Below the pieces are notes generated by a model. The model made no database searches and was not told the DNA's origin. It was given only the letters and a program-made list of their open reading frames with translations. DNA of 21,939 bases from a virus. The DNA lies in the IMG/VR virus record IMGVR_UViG_3300036790_000282, positions 1-21,939 of that record, one strand, 5' to 3'. This document shows positions 5,716-14,524 of the stretch, piece by piece. The translations under genes were made by a program, and so were the position numbers. The number at the start of each line of letters is the position of its first letter. Positions within the stretch are counted from its first letter, which is position 1.

Positions 5716-7958
5716 TGTCCGAAGCTCTCACAATCATCGTCAAGGGTGATGCGGCGCAGTTCACCCGCACGATGCAGACGGTGGACCGCGCCATTCAGAA
5801 GGCGCAGGGATCGGTGCGCAGCTTCGGCCACTCGACCACATCGAACACTCAGGCCGCATCTGCCGCCATCCGCCTTCTCGAAGGCGACATGACGAACATG
5901 GTCAGAGCCGCCGAGAACTTCGTCGGTCGGTCGCGGATGCTCTCCGGCGTGCTGAAGACCGCCTTCCCGGTCATCGGCGCTGTCGCTATCGGTGCCGTGA
6001 TCGCCGAGGGGACGCAGCGGCTCCTCAAGTTCATCGAAACCGCGAACCGAGTTCCGCAGGCACTCCAGAACGCGTTCGCATCATCAAATCTCACCATCAC
6101 GGCAAGCAATGACGCTCTTCAGAAGTCAAACGACGAGCTGCGGAATCAGATCTCGCTCCTGGAGAATCGACCGGGCAACGACATCGCCCTCGCTCTCGAT
6201 GATGCGCGCATAGCAGCGGACAAGCTGGCGAAGTCGCTGGGCGAGGACCGCAAGCAGTTCGCGGCGATGCTGAAGGAGAACTCCCTCGGCATGTTCGCCG
6301 GGGTGCTCACTCACCAGGGGAACACCAACGGCACAGCCGGACTCGTCAACTATTGGTCCCAGCAGCTCCAGCAAAGGGGCAACGCCGTTGTCATCGCGCA
6401 GCACCAGTATGGCGTCGGCAGCTCTCAGGACAAGACAGCTCAGGCCGCTCTCGCCCAGCGGCAGCGTGACGCCGAGGCGAGCGTCCGACAGCGGCTGTCT
6501 CAGCTTCAGGCGATGCAGCGTCATCACGTCTCCGGCTGGCGCAGCATGGGCAGCGGTGCTACCGCAGATCAGACCGGGAATATCGACATTGCGCAGGGCT
6601 ACCTTTCGCAGCTCTATGGCCGAGACAATGAGGCATCCCTGGAGAGCGATAACGCGAAGCTCCAGGCGAAGAAAAGCCAGCTTGAAAACTCCAGAAAGCT
6701 TTCCGAGCAGCAGAAGAAGGCGAACGAGCAGGTAGAGAAGAACGTCCGCGACATCCTGACTCAGCGCCGCCAGAACGATCAGCAGATGGCGGACTATGCC
6801 CGGACGCCGGGGCTCATCGCTCCGCATCGACTCCTGGGAATGAATGGACAGGCCGGGGCTGCTCCGCAGGGCCTTGCGCTCAACCGCGACCTCTCACAGA
6901 ACTCAGAAATGACGAAGGGTCTTGGCGATGCGAGCAAGGCGGCAGTCGGATGGCTCAAGAACATGAATGACGGCGTGGCCATTCAGAAGGCCAACGCCGA
7001 TGCGCTGGCCGAGCAGTCGCTCCAGATGGCGATCGCTACGGGGCGCATCTCCCGCCTCGACGCCGCTCAGGTGCAGGCGCAGCTCCACACGCAGGAGTAC
7101 ACCGAGACGCTGCGACAGCTCCAGAGCAACCGCGCAGCCATCACGGCACGGACGGACCTCTCGCCACTGGATAGGAAGCAGCAGCTCAGCGGGATCGACA
7201 ATCAGATCGCGACGCTGAACGGTGAGCGTGCGATGCAGTCGCGCAGCGATCAGGCAGCAATCCAGGCCGCCACGACGATGGGACAGCTCCGGGATGCCAC
7301 CGCGCAGCTCGCCATCCAGTTCAAGGATCTCGGCGGCCAGCTCTCTACGCTCGCAGTCGAGACGATCAATGGGATCAATCAGTCGCTGGCGACGGCACTC
7401 GTCAGTCACGCAAGCAACGGCCAGGAGTATCGCAGGAACATCACCAATGCGCTGTCGGGTCAGGCTCGCCAGCTCGGCGCTCGCGGTCTGAATATGGCCT
7501 TCCAGCAGGTGGAGGGGGGACTGTTTGGCAAGCGGGCCGACGGTAGCTCGGCTGCCTCGGCGCTGTGGGTACGAATGGCGGGTGTCGGCGGTGCAGTCGC
7601 ATCCGGCGCGTCTTCCGTGGGCTCCGGGATCTCCGGGCTCTGGGGTCGCCTCGTGTCACGGCTGCCTCACTTCGCCGGAGGCGGCTCAACGCCATCGAAC
7701 ATGCCCATCGTCGTGGGTGAGAACGGTCCCGAGATTTTCAACCCGGGCATGGCCGGGCAGGTCATCCCCAACCATCGTCTGGCATCCTCGCTGGGCAGCA
7801 CTCACACCAGCATCTCCGTTGACGCTCGCGGCTCTAACGATCCCGCAGCGGTTCATGCCGCAGCGCAGCGGGCGGTGCTCGCAGCAGTCCCGCACATCCT
7901 CGCCGCTTCGCAGGCGAAAGCTGCGGATGATCGCCGCCGCACCGTCGGCAACCGCTAA
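5715..7958 (+). CDS. Tape measure protein
   Basis: This protein sets tail length and is carried in the tail lumen. It has 747 residues. Its ATG overlaps the previous stop (TAATG at 5713-5717). An N-terminal region rich in T/Q/R is followed by a hydrophobic segment at about 80-98 (LKTAFPVIGAVAIGAVIAE). Long helical, Gln/Arg/Lys-rich stretches include a coiled coil at about 309-360. The C-terminal signature at about 652-690 (HFAGGGSTPSN, then VVGENGPEIFNPGMAGQVIPN) is shared by many tape measure proteins. If each residue spans about 0.15 nm, as is generally found for these proteins, the tail would be about 110 nm long; this is an inference. Confidence 0.93.
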   Translation: MSEALTIIVKGDAAQFTRTMQTVDRAIQKAQGSVRSFGHSTTSNTQAASAAIRLLEGDMTNMVRAAENFVGRSRMLSGVLKTAFPVIGAVAIGAVIAEGTQRLLKFIETANRVPQALQNAFASSNLTITASNDALQKSNDELRNQISLLENRPGNDIALALDDARIAADKLAKSLGEDRKQFAAMLKENSLGMFAGVLTHQGNTNGTAGLVNYWSQQLQQRGNAVVIAQHQYGVGSSQDKTAQAALAQRQRDAEASVRQRLSQLQAMQRHHVSGWRSMGSGATADQTGNIDIAQGYLSQLYGRDNEASLESDNAKLQAKKSQLENSRKLSEQQKKANEQVEKNVRDILTQRRQNDQQMADYARTPGLIAPHRLLGMNGQAGAAPQGLALNRDLSQNSEMTKGLGDASKAAVGWLKNMNDGVAIQKANADALAEQSLQMAIATGRISRLDAAQVQAQLHTQEYTETLRQLQSNRAAITARTDLSPLDRKQQLSGIDNQIATLNGERAMQSRSDQAAIQAATTMGQLRDATAQLAIQFKDLGGQLSTLAVETINGINQSLATALVSHASNGQEYRRNITNALSGQARQLGARGLNMAFQQVEGGLFGKRADGSSAASALWVRMAGVGGAVASGASSVGSGISGLWGRLVSRLPHFAGGGSTPSNMPIVVGENGPEIFNPGMAGQVIPNHRLASSLGSTHTSISVDARGSNDPAAVHAAAQRAVLAAVPHILAASQAKAADDRRRTVGNR

Positions 7959-7969
7959 GGAGATTTCTC

Positions 7970-8992
7970 ATGTCCACAGCTCCAATTGGTCGGCAAGAAG
8001 CGGTACGGGGTGTCACCAGCGGCGCGACGACGATCTCACAGAACGACACTCTCTTGGTGACCGGATGGTCAGCCGACGCCCAGGACGGCGCTCCCGTCCA
8101 GCGAGTGTCAATCCTGATTGACGGTGCAGCGGTCGGGAACGCCACGCTGGGAGGATCACGACCCGATGTGGCTGCGGCCTATAACAACTCCGCCTACCTC
8201 CACTCCGGCTGGAGCTTCAGTTATTCCGGTGCGGAACTAACTACGGGCACACACACAGTCACGACGGAAGCATACGACTCGCTCGGGCTCTCCGCCCAAC
8301 TAAGCGGCAGCTCCTCAATCACCGTAACTCAGGTGGGTGCAATGCAGCAGATCACAGTAGGGACCAGCACCTACACTCTCGTTTCGATGCCCTCGTCGCC
8401 TGCTCCGGCTGACATCTCCTTTGGGTATTCCGACACGGTTGCGACGGTGCCCAACCCCTTCACCCGGCAGATGCAGACGTATACCTGGCCGGGCGGCGAC
8501 CTGATTACCGTCACGGTCACTCTGCCCCCGATGACGACAGCGCAGAGCTTCGCATGGGAAGCATTCCTCGCCGAGCTGCGCGGCCAGGCGAACATCTTCC
8601 AGCTCGGTGATCCCCGCGTATCCGGCCCTCAGGGGACGGTCAACGGTAGCCCTCTGACGACACTCGCTTCTGCGGCTGGCGGGACGGGTAACGTCGCGAT
8701 GAGCACCACGCTCGGTGTGCAGGGCTTCGCGGATGGCGACTCACTCGCGGCGGGCGACTATGTCCAGGCCGGGTACCGGCTGTATCGAGTCCTGGAATCG
8801 ACCGGCCCCATCACCGGCGGACAAGCGGCGCTCACCATCTACCCTTCGATTCGGGCGACTCACGGGGACGGCACGGCGGTCGTCGTGCGGAATTGCAAGG
8901 GCGTCTTCCGGCTCGCCGGTAATGCCCGCCAGTTCCAGTCTTCACCAGGACGGCTCACTACCATGAGCTTCCAGGCCGTGGAGGTGAGATAA
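7970..8992 (+). CDS. Distal tail protein fused to an N-terminal Ig-like domain
   Basis: This protein has 340 residues in two parts. Residues 14-120 form a bacterial Ig-like domain of the type LLVTGWSADAQDGAPVQRV, SILIDGAAVGNATLG, SRPDVAAAY, SGWSFSY, then GTHTVTTEAYDSLG. Residues 128-340 resemble distal tail proteins that join the tube to the baseplate: TWPGGDLITVTVTLPPM, FAWEAFLAELRGQANIFQLGDPR, and a C-terminal MSFQAVEVR strand. Strong SD GGAG after the tape measure stop (TAAGGAG). The following gene starts in its stop codon (TAATG). An Ig domain at the N-terminus is an addition to the usual family plan and may decorate the tail end for surface adhesion. The distal-tail call rests on pattern and gene order. 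Confidence 0.72.
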   Translation: MSTAPIGRQEAVRGVTSGATTISQNDTLLVTGWSADAQDGAPVQRVSILIDGAAVGNATLGGSRPDVAAAYNNSAYLHSGWSFSYSGAELTTGTHTVTTEAYDSLGLSAQLSGSSSITVTQVGAMQQITVGTSTYTLVSMPSSPAPADISFGYSDTVATVPNPFTRQMQTYTWPGGDLITVTVTLPPMTTAQSFAWEAFLAELRGQANIFQLGDPRVSGPQGTVNGSPLTTLASAAGGTGNVAMSTTLGVQGFADGDSLAAGDYVQAGYRLYRVLESTGPITGGQAALTIYPSIRATHGDGTAVVVRNCKGVFRLAGNARQFQSSPGRLTTMSFQAVEVR

Positions 8993-9549
8993 TGCCGCGC
9001 TCGCTTAACTCCACAATGCTGGCCGGGTTGGTGAGCGGCAATATCTCCCCTGTCTACCTGGCTGACCTCACCTTTACGTCAGGCGTGTATCACGTCTGGT
9101 CCGGCGTGGGCAATCTGAGCTGGAACGGGAACGTCTATCAGGGCGTCGGCGACCTCGGTAATGTGAGCGATGTCGTCGAAGGACTGAGCGCCAGCCGCAC
9201 CGATGGGATGACCCTCACCCTCTCGGGCATCGACACCACACTCCTCAACGATTGCATGGCCGATGTTCAGGTCGGCGCTCCAGTCTATATCTGGTACGGC
9301 CTCTTCAGCGAGGGGCAGATACTCGGCGCTCCAGCAGAGCTGTTCGGCGGGATCATCGATAAGCCCTCCATCCAAATCGGTCCGGACACCATGACGATCA
9401 GCCTCGCGCTTGAAACGAGGATGATGATGTTCAAGCGACCCACGGCACGCCGCTACACGACAGCCGACCAACGCCGTCTCTATCCCACGGACACCGGCTT
9501 TAACTGGGTGGAAATCCTGAACGACATCGCCTTGCGCTGGGGGAGCTGA
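8992..9549 (+). CDS. Baseplate hub protein (DUF2163 / phage BR0599-like)
   Basis: This protein has 185 residues and starts in the stop codon of the distal tail gene. It shows the family pattern: VYLADLTFTSGVYHVWSGVGNLSWNGNVYQG near the N-terminus, SASRTDGMTLTLSGID, then ELFGGIIDKPSIQIGPDTMTISLALE, and the end R-Y-T-T-DQ-R-R-Y-P-TDTGF-VE-L-DIALRWG. In gene-transfer-agent-like and related siphophage tails this protein sits between the distal tail protein and the peptidase, which is exactly its place here. It likely forms part of the hub around the tip of the tube. Confidence 0.78.
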   Translation: MPRSLNSTMLAGLVSGNISPVYLADLTFTSGVYHVWSGVGNLSWNGNVYQGVGDLGNVSDVVEGLSASRTDGMTLTLSGIDTTLLNDCMADVQVGAPVYIWYGLFSEGQILGAPAELFGGIIDKPSIQIGPDTMTISLALETRMMMFKRPTARRYTTADQRRLYPTDTGFNWVEILNDIALRWGS

Positions 9550-9552
9550 TAT

Positions 9553-9990
9553 ATGACTCGTCTTGCTAAGTGGGATACCGTCCACTATCACCAGTTCCTC
9601 CTCGACCGGGCCAAAGTGTCATTCGCCTGGGGCACCAATGACTGTGCGCTCTACGCTGCCGATGGGGTGAAAGCCATCACCGGCACGGACATCGCCGACG
9701 CCTTTCGCGGGAAGTATCACGACGAGGCTTCCGCGTTCGCGCTCATCAAGAGCGTCACCGGTGGCTCGACTGTCGCCGACGCTGCGGCCTGGTGCGCCGA
9801 GAAGCACGGGCTCCCGGAGCTTCCGCATCCGCTCATGGCCCAGCGCGGTGATCTTGTCGTGGCAAAAAACGCCGATGGGACTCCTATCGCTGGCCTCGTT
9901 CATTTGAATGGACGCCACATCGTGACGGTATCAACCTCGGGAGCTGTGCTCCTGCCCATCACCGCTGTGCTCCGCGCCTGGCGCGTCTGA
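9553..9990 (+). CDS. NlpC/P60-like tail peptidase (DUF6950-type)
   Basis: This protein has 145 residues. SFAWGTNDCALYAADGVKAITG (here split around C31) is the Asp-Cys motif of NlpC/P60-like cysteine peptidases, with C31 as the likely nucleophile. RGDLVV at 98-103 is the usual strand after the Cys helix, and a His at 117 or 122 before a short strand is the likely base. Proteins of this size and type next to hub and tip genes help the tail pass through peptidoglycan. GGGGGAG at 9540-9546 gives a good SD for ATG 9553. The domain assignment rests on these motifs; the reaction (cutting D-Glu-diaminopimelate bonds) is family knowledge. Confidence 0.72.
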   Translation: MTRLAKWDTVHYHQFLLDRAKVSFAWGTNDCALYAADGVKAITGTDIADAFRGKYHDEASAFALIKSVTGGSTVADAAAWCAEKHGLPELPHPLMAQRGDLVVAKNADGTPIAGLVHLNGRHIVTVSTSGAVLLPITAVLRAWRV

Positions 9991-10034
9991 GCCGCAACGC
10001 AAACCAATAAACACGAACTTAGCAGAGGTGCATT

Positions 10035-13000
10035 TTGAGTAAGGCGCTCGTCGGTGCTATCGAAATCGGCGCAGCCGTAGGTCTGGCTGCGGCCACCGGC
10101 GGCGCTGGCGGCATTCTTGCCGTGGCCGAGCTGAAGGGCGGCGGCTTCCTTGCCGACCTGGCCGTGTCCGCGCTTATCTCCGGCGTGTCGATGGAAGCCG
10201 GGGCTGTTGCCGATGCCCTGACCCAGAACCGTGGCATGGGCATCACCACCCGTCAGCCTGCGTCGTATCGCCAGATCATTTACGGCACGCAGCGCGTCGG
10301 CGGGATCATGGTTTATTGCTCCACCACTGGCTCAAAGCACGACCAGTACAACATGGTCATCGTGCTGGCGACCCACGAGTGTGACGCGATCCAGAACCTT
10401 TACCTGGACGGGCGACGCGTAGCCTGGGAATCCGGTAGCGCGGGACAGGCGAAGAGTTCCCGCAACGGCTACACCTTCGGTGGAAGTGCTGCGGACCAGG
10501 ATCTCATCGGGCCAAATGGTCAACACTATAACTTCGGTTCACTCGTCTATTGCGAGGCTCGCTTCGGCGACCAAGCCGAAGACGACGTTATTTCCGGGCT
10601 TACAGCCAATGACCCTAACTGGGCCGCGACCGCGCAGGGAAGCCCATGGCTGGGCGGGTGCACCTATATATATCTTAAGCTCAAAGCAGATCCCAACATG
10701 TTTCCGCAGTTCCCGGAAATCCGCTTCACGATCAACGGGAAAAACAACATCTACGACCCTCGCACCGGTACCTCTGGCTTCACGACCAATTGGGCTCTGA
10801 TCGCCGCCGATGTGATCGTCGATCCTGTCTGGGGACTTGGCTCTAACACGGTCAATCAGGACCAGCTCGTCGCTGCGGCCAACGTGTGCGACGAGCAGGT
10901 AGCGCTCGCCGCCGGAGGAACCGAATCACGCCTCGCCTGTCATTGGCACTATGACACGAGCACGTCACCGGGCGATGTCCTCAATACCCTGATGACCACC
11001 AACGAGGGACGCATCTCTCGTGTCGGCGGCGAGTGGTTCATCTACCCGCCCTATTGGACAGGAGTCACTTTCAGCTTCGATGAGAATGCACTCCTCGGTC
11101 CCACCATCTCCTGGAACCCAAAGCGGTCTGTCAGTGACCTGGTGAACCGCGTCACCGGCACTTACATTGCGCCTAACTACCCCTACAACGTCGCGGGTAA
11201 TCTCTACGACGAGAACGGCTGGTACTCGGGCACGATCCAGAACAACTGGCCCTATGCCTTCCAGCCGACCAACTACCCTGATTTCGCCTGCGATCAGGAC
11301 CACGGCTACGGCACCGGTGTTGATGTCTACCTGACGCAGGACCTGGAAATTCCTCACCCGAAGGACCTGGTGCAGCCCACCTGTCTTTCGATCGCTCAGG
11401 CTCAGCGCACCGCAGCGGTGAGTCTCTTCCGCAACCGGCAGCAGGGTTCCGGGACTCTCATCATGAATATGTCGGCCTGGCAGATGGAACCTGGCGACAT
11501 CATGCAATTCAGCTTTGCGCCTCTGGGCTGGGTCAACAAGTATCTGGAGGTCAGCCTGCTCACCCTGAAGACAGGGCAGTCTCAGGACGCGAGCGGTAAC
11601 TCCGTCCCTTATCAGTATGTCGAGGTGCAGGTTCAGGAGGCCGATCCGTCTGTCTATGACTGGCAGACCAGCCTTGAGCTGAATGCCTATGATGTCGAGA
11701 CTGCGCCTCCAGCCACTCCCTACAATGTAGACGCTCCCACCGGCCTGACCATCGAGGATGACAGCACGACCCAGCTCGTGCTGCAGGACGGCACGACCAT
11801 GCCCCGCGTGCTCGTCACCTGGACTCCGCCCGAGGATACCTACGTTGCAAACGGTGGGCATATCGAGGTGCAGTATTCACTGGCAACCACGGCGAACAAG
11901 CCGATGCCAGAGATTCTCAATCCAGTTCACAATCCGAACGACAACACCTACTCCACAGGCTGGCTGGATGCGGGTAACTATCCAGGAATCGCCACGACTT
12001 GCTTCATCAATTCGATCAACGCCTCCCAGTACCAGAACATCACTGTGCAGGTGCGTGCGGTCCGCAGCAATGGAGCTTCCTCTGAGTGGGTGCAGGTCAA
12101 CAATCATGGTCTCAACACTTCCCAGCCCACCATCGCTGCGGGCGCGGTCACCTTTGCGGAAACTGGCGAAACTCTTGAAACGCTGGAGCCGGTGTCGGCT
12201 GCTTCCGCTGCGGTGGTCCTGACTGCCACGGGCAACCAGAGGAACCTTGTCCCGGACTCAGATCTCAAGTTCACATCCGCCTACTGGACCCTGAACGCGA
12301 GTATCCCCGTAGCCAATGCAGCCGGTGCCGATGGTGCCAATGCGTTCGTCTACACCGGCACGGGTTCCGCCTCGGGTTATCTCTACAATCGGTCCGCGCC
12401 CATCCCTGTCATTCCGGGGCAGTCTTACATCTTGTCCGGGTACATTGACGCCACGGCGGTCACCGCTGGCGACGATCCCTACTGGGGCGTGTATCACGCC
12501 GATATGTCCGCGATGATCGCGGGGCAGGTGCAGACGCCGGGGAGGAGCGGGCGAGTTTCTATCACGCTCACGATTCCATCTGGCGTCACCGAAGTGCGCG
12601 TGGTTTGTGATACCTCCGACTGCACCGTCACCAGTGGCAGCAAGCTGATCTTCTCGAATCCTCAGCTTGAGCTGGGCTCGGTGATGACGTCGTACAAGTC
12701 GAACAGTGCCGACGACACCAGTGATGGGTGGCTGCACGAAACCATGTCGTCTGAGGTGCAGTCCGCCATCGAGGCCGGAACCGGTCAGGTGCAGAACCTC
12801 GGCGGTGTCGCGGCATCGAGCATCACGCCGATCTCCACCCTCATGCCTGCACAGGCTGGGGCCGATGTGACGGCACAGGCGGGATTCGTCACGATCCTGA
12901 ATCCCAGCTTCGCAAATCAGGGCACAAACTGGTCGCTGCAGAGCGGATGGAGTATCCAGAGCGGGTATCAGCCACAGACCGGAAGCAACTATGTATCGCA

Positions 13001-14171
13001 GTTTAGTGCGTCGGCGACTTCTGCCTGCGTCAATCTGAGTAAGGTACCGTGTCAGGCCGGTGACGTACTGAGCGCCACGGCGATGGCGCTCATCAACACC
13101 AAGCCGACAGGCGCGGTCTGCGTCAGAATCAATTTCTACAATGCCTCCGGAACGGCCATTGCAACTATCGATGGCAACGACATCTCCGGCTCCACATTGA
13201 ACGCTGTCGTGTTCTCCCGCTGCACTGCCACAGCAGGAGCAGGGACGGCATATGCAAGCTTCGACTTTGCTGTGTTTACGACGGCGCACGCCATCGTCAA
13301 TCTCTATTCGATGACCTCCAACTTGAACTTGAGGTCACTGGACGAACTGCCCGATGGCCCGACCTACCAGCGTCCCCTGTACATCACCAATGGTGTTTAC
13401 ACCACATCGAAGGGGCTTGTTCAGCAGGGGTCCATCACCAACCTTGCCGAGGGTGGGGACGGCAGCGTGCTGTCGTACACCGCCAATAACAGCTCCATCG
13501 TGATGTCGTGGGTGGCTTTCTACATCTACGCCCCGGATGGGAACGTCTATACCTGCCCCGCCGGAAGCAAGACCTTCAGCAGCCTGGCGGCCAGTACCAA
13601 ATACTACTTCTGCGCCTACTACCATCTTGTCTCGAACGCGCTCGTGGTTTCATCCACCGGCACAGTGGCCTCGACCCTGCAATTCCAGGCTCAGACGGTG
13701 CAGGGCGACGGAAACGTCGGCGTCTGCATCGACTTCACCTGCTCGACCACCGGCTCCTCCGGACAGAGTGGAGGCACCAGCCCCGGAGGCGGAGGAGGGA
13801 GAGTCTGTTTCTCCCCCAACACTTTGGTTCTCGTTCAGCGGGATGGCGAGGAAGTCGCCGTCCCTATTGCAGAGGTACGACAGGGCGACCTGGTTACGAC
13901 GCTGCTCGGGACCCGGCGTCAGGTGTTCTATGTCTCGGCCACGCGGTATTGCGGCTCGATGCAGATCGTGCCAGAGGTCGGGCTCTCGACCCCGAACCAC
14001 CAGATGTGGGACGGCTCGGCGTGGGTGAATGCCTCGGTGCTCTATCCGACAGAGATTCCTTACGAGGGCACGATCCACAACCTGCACATCGACACCGAAA
14101 CCGATGATGAGCACAGCTACACGCTCGCCAATGGTCAGGTGGTCCACAACCTCTTTACGAATCCCGAATGA
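10035..14171 (+). CDS. Tail tip / central fibre protein (gpJ / megatron-like) with C-terminal Hint domain
   Basis: This protein has 1378 residues and starts at TTG 10035 with GAGGT a few bases upstream. Residues 4-60 are hydrophobic and Gly/Ala-rich, as in many tip proteins. The tip core spans about 60-540 (RQPASYRQIIYGTQRVGGIMVY, FPEIRFTINGKN, ISWNPKRSVSDLVNRVTGTY). A fibronectin-III-like domain lies at about 565-690 (PTGLTIEDD, VLVTWTPPEDTYVANGG). Two carbohydrate-binding-like jelly-roll segments follow at about 733-888 and 950-1091 (NLVPDSDLKFTSAYWTL; ILNPSFANQGTNWSLQSGW). A Gly/Ser/Pro-rich linker at about 1242-1257 leads to a Hint domain at 1258-1372 and a 6-residue tail LFTNPE. It is probably the host-recognition tip, and the Hint domain suggests self-cleavage or ligation. 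Its stop overlaps the next start (ATGA). Confidence 0.85.
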   Translation: MSKALVGAIEIGAAVGLAAATGGAGGILAVAELKGGGFLADLAVSALISGVSMEAGAVADALTQNRGMGITTRQPASYRQIIYGTQRVGGIMVYCSTTGSKHDQYNMVIVLATHECDAIQNLYLDGRRVAWESGSAGQAKSSRNGYTFGGSAADQDLIGPNGQHYNFGSLVYCEARFGDQAEDDVISGLTANDPNWAATAQGSPWLGGCTYIYLKLKADPNMFPQFPEIRFTINGKNNIYDPRTGTSGFTTNWALIAADVIVDPVWGLGSNTVNQDQLVAAANVCDEQVALAAGGTESRLACHWHYDTSTSPGDVLNTLMTTNEGRISRVGGEWFIYPPYWTGVTFSFDENALLGPTISWNPKRSVSDLVNRVTGTYIAPNYPYNVAGNLYDENGWYSGTIQNNWPYAFQPTNYPDFACDQDHGYGTGVDVYLTQDLEIPHPKDLVQPTCLSIAQAQRTAAVSLFRNRQQGSGTLIMNMSAWQMEPGDIMQFSFAPLGWVNKYLEVSLLTLKTGQSQDASGNSVPYQYVEVQVQEADPSVYDWQTSLELNAYDVETAPPATPYNVDAPTGLTIEDDSTTQLVLQDGTTMPRVLVTWTPPEDTYVANGGHIEVQYSLATTANKPMPEILNPVHNPNDNTYSTGWLDAGNYPGIATTCFINSINASQYQNITVQVRAVRSNGASSEWVQVNNHGLNTSQPTIAAGAVTFAETGETLETLEPVSAASAAVVLTATGNQRNLVPDSDLKFTSAYWTLNASIPVANAAGADGANAFVYTGTGSASGYLYNRSAPIPVIPGQSYILSGYIDATAVTAGDDPYWGVYHADMSAMIAGQVQTPGRSGRVSITLTIPSGVTEVRVVCDTSDCTVTSGSKLIFSNPQLELGSVMTSYKSNSADDTSDGWLHETMSSEVQSAIEAGTGQVQNLGGVAASSITPISTLMPAQAGADVTAQAGFVTILNPSFANQGTNWSLQSGWSIQSGYQPQTGSNYVSQFSASATSACVNLSKVPCQAGDVLSATAMALINTKPTGAVCVRINFYNASGTAIATIDGNDISGSTLNAVVFSRCTATAGAGTAYASFDFAVFTTAHAIVNLYSMTSNLNLRSLDELPDGPTYQRPLYITNGVYTTSKGLVQQGSITNLAEGGDGSVLSYTANNSSIVMSWVAFYIYAPDGNVYTCPAGSKTFSSLAASTKYYFCAYYHLVSNALVVSSTGTVASTLQFQAQTVQGDGNVGVCIDFTCSTTGSSGQSGGTSPGGGGGRVCFSPNTLVLVQRDGEEVAVPIAEVRQGDLVTTLLGTRRQVFYVSATRYCGSMQIVPEVGLSTPNHQMWDGSAWVNASVLYPTEIPYEGTIHNLHIDTETDDEHSYTLANGQVVHNLFTNPE
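13806..14150 (+). other. Hint (intein/BIL-type) autoprocessing domain within the tail tip protein
   Basis: This stretch encodes residues 1258-1372 of the tip protein. The first block has Cys1258 followed by FSPNTLVLVQRDGEEV and IAEVRQGDLV, the N-terminal splicing block (C-x4-T-x-V, then I-x-x-V-x-x-GD-V). TPNHQMWDGSAWVNASVL carries the T-x-x-H motif (T1319, H1322). The last block, IHNLHIDTETDDEHSYTLANG followed by QVVHN, ends in His1371-Asn1372. There is no endonuclease insert. The residue after Asn is Leu, not Cys/Ser/Thr, as in type A bacterial intein-like domains, so cleavage rather than normal splicing is expected. Cys, TxxH and HN are all present, so the domain looks active. Confidence 0.82.
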
Positions 14172-14521
14172 AGAAAATCTATGCAATCTCGACCGACGGC
14201 TCTCACCCGGCATCTCTCCTCGCAGCCTGGCAGAGCGATCACCGCACGGCTCTGCGAGCGTCCTGGTATCAGGACTCCGCCGATGGCATCTGCTGGCTGG
14301 TCTTCAAACCTCGGAATCTGCGGGAGCTGCTCACCATCCAGTCGATGCCTGGCCTGACGGTGCTGCCCGATCTTGAGGACCAGATGACCACACTGAGTCC
14401 TCATCATGTAGCTGCGATGCCGAGCGGTGCTCTCGTAACCACGGAGCACAACACGTATCAGGCAGCGTTGCGACTTTTCAATCACTATCAGTGGCACCCG
14501 TTTCATCCGCTCGAAAGGTAA
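14168..14521 (+). CDS. Hypothetical protein downstream of the tail tip
   Basis: This protein has 117 residues. Its ATG overlaps the stop of the tip gene (ATGA), so it is translated by coupling; there is no good SD. I do not recognise it. The sequence is neutral to basic with several Trp and His and no signal peptide or membrane segment. It has two short regular parts: an N-terminal KKIYAISTDGSHPASLLAAWQ and a C-terminal MPSGALVTTEHNTYQAALRLFNHYQWHPFH. Tight coupling to the Hint-bearing tip protein suggests a role with it, for example as assembly chaperone or in control of its processing, but nothing in the sequence proves this. Confidence 0.7.
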   Translation: MKKIYAISTDGSHPASLLAAWQSDHRTALRASWYQDSADGICWLVFKPRNLRELLTIQSMPGLTVLPDLEDQMTTLSPHHVAAMPSGALVTTEHNTYQAALRLFNHYQWHPFHPLER

Positions 14522-14524
14522 CCG

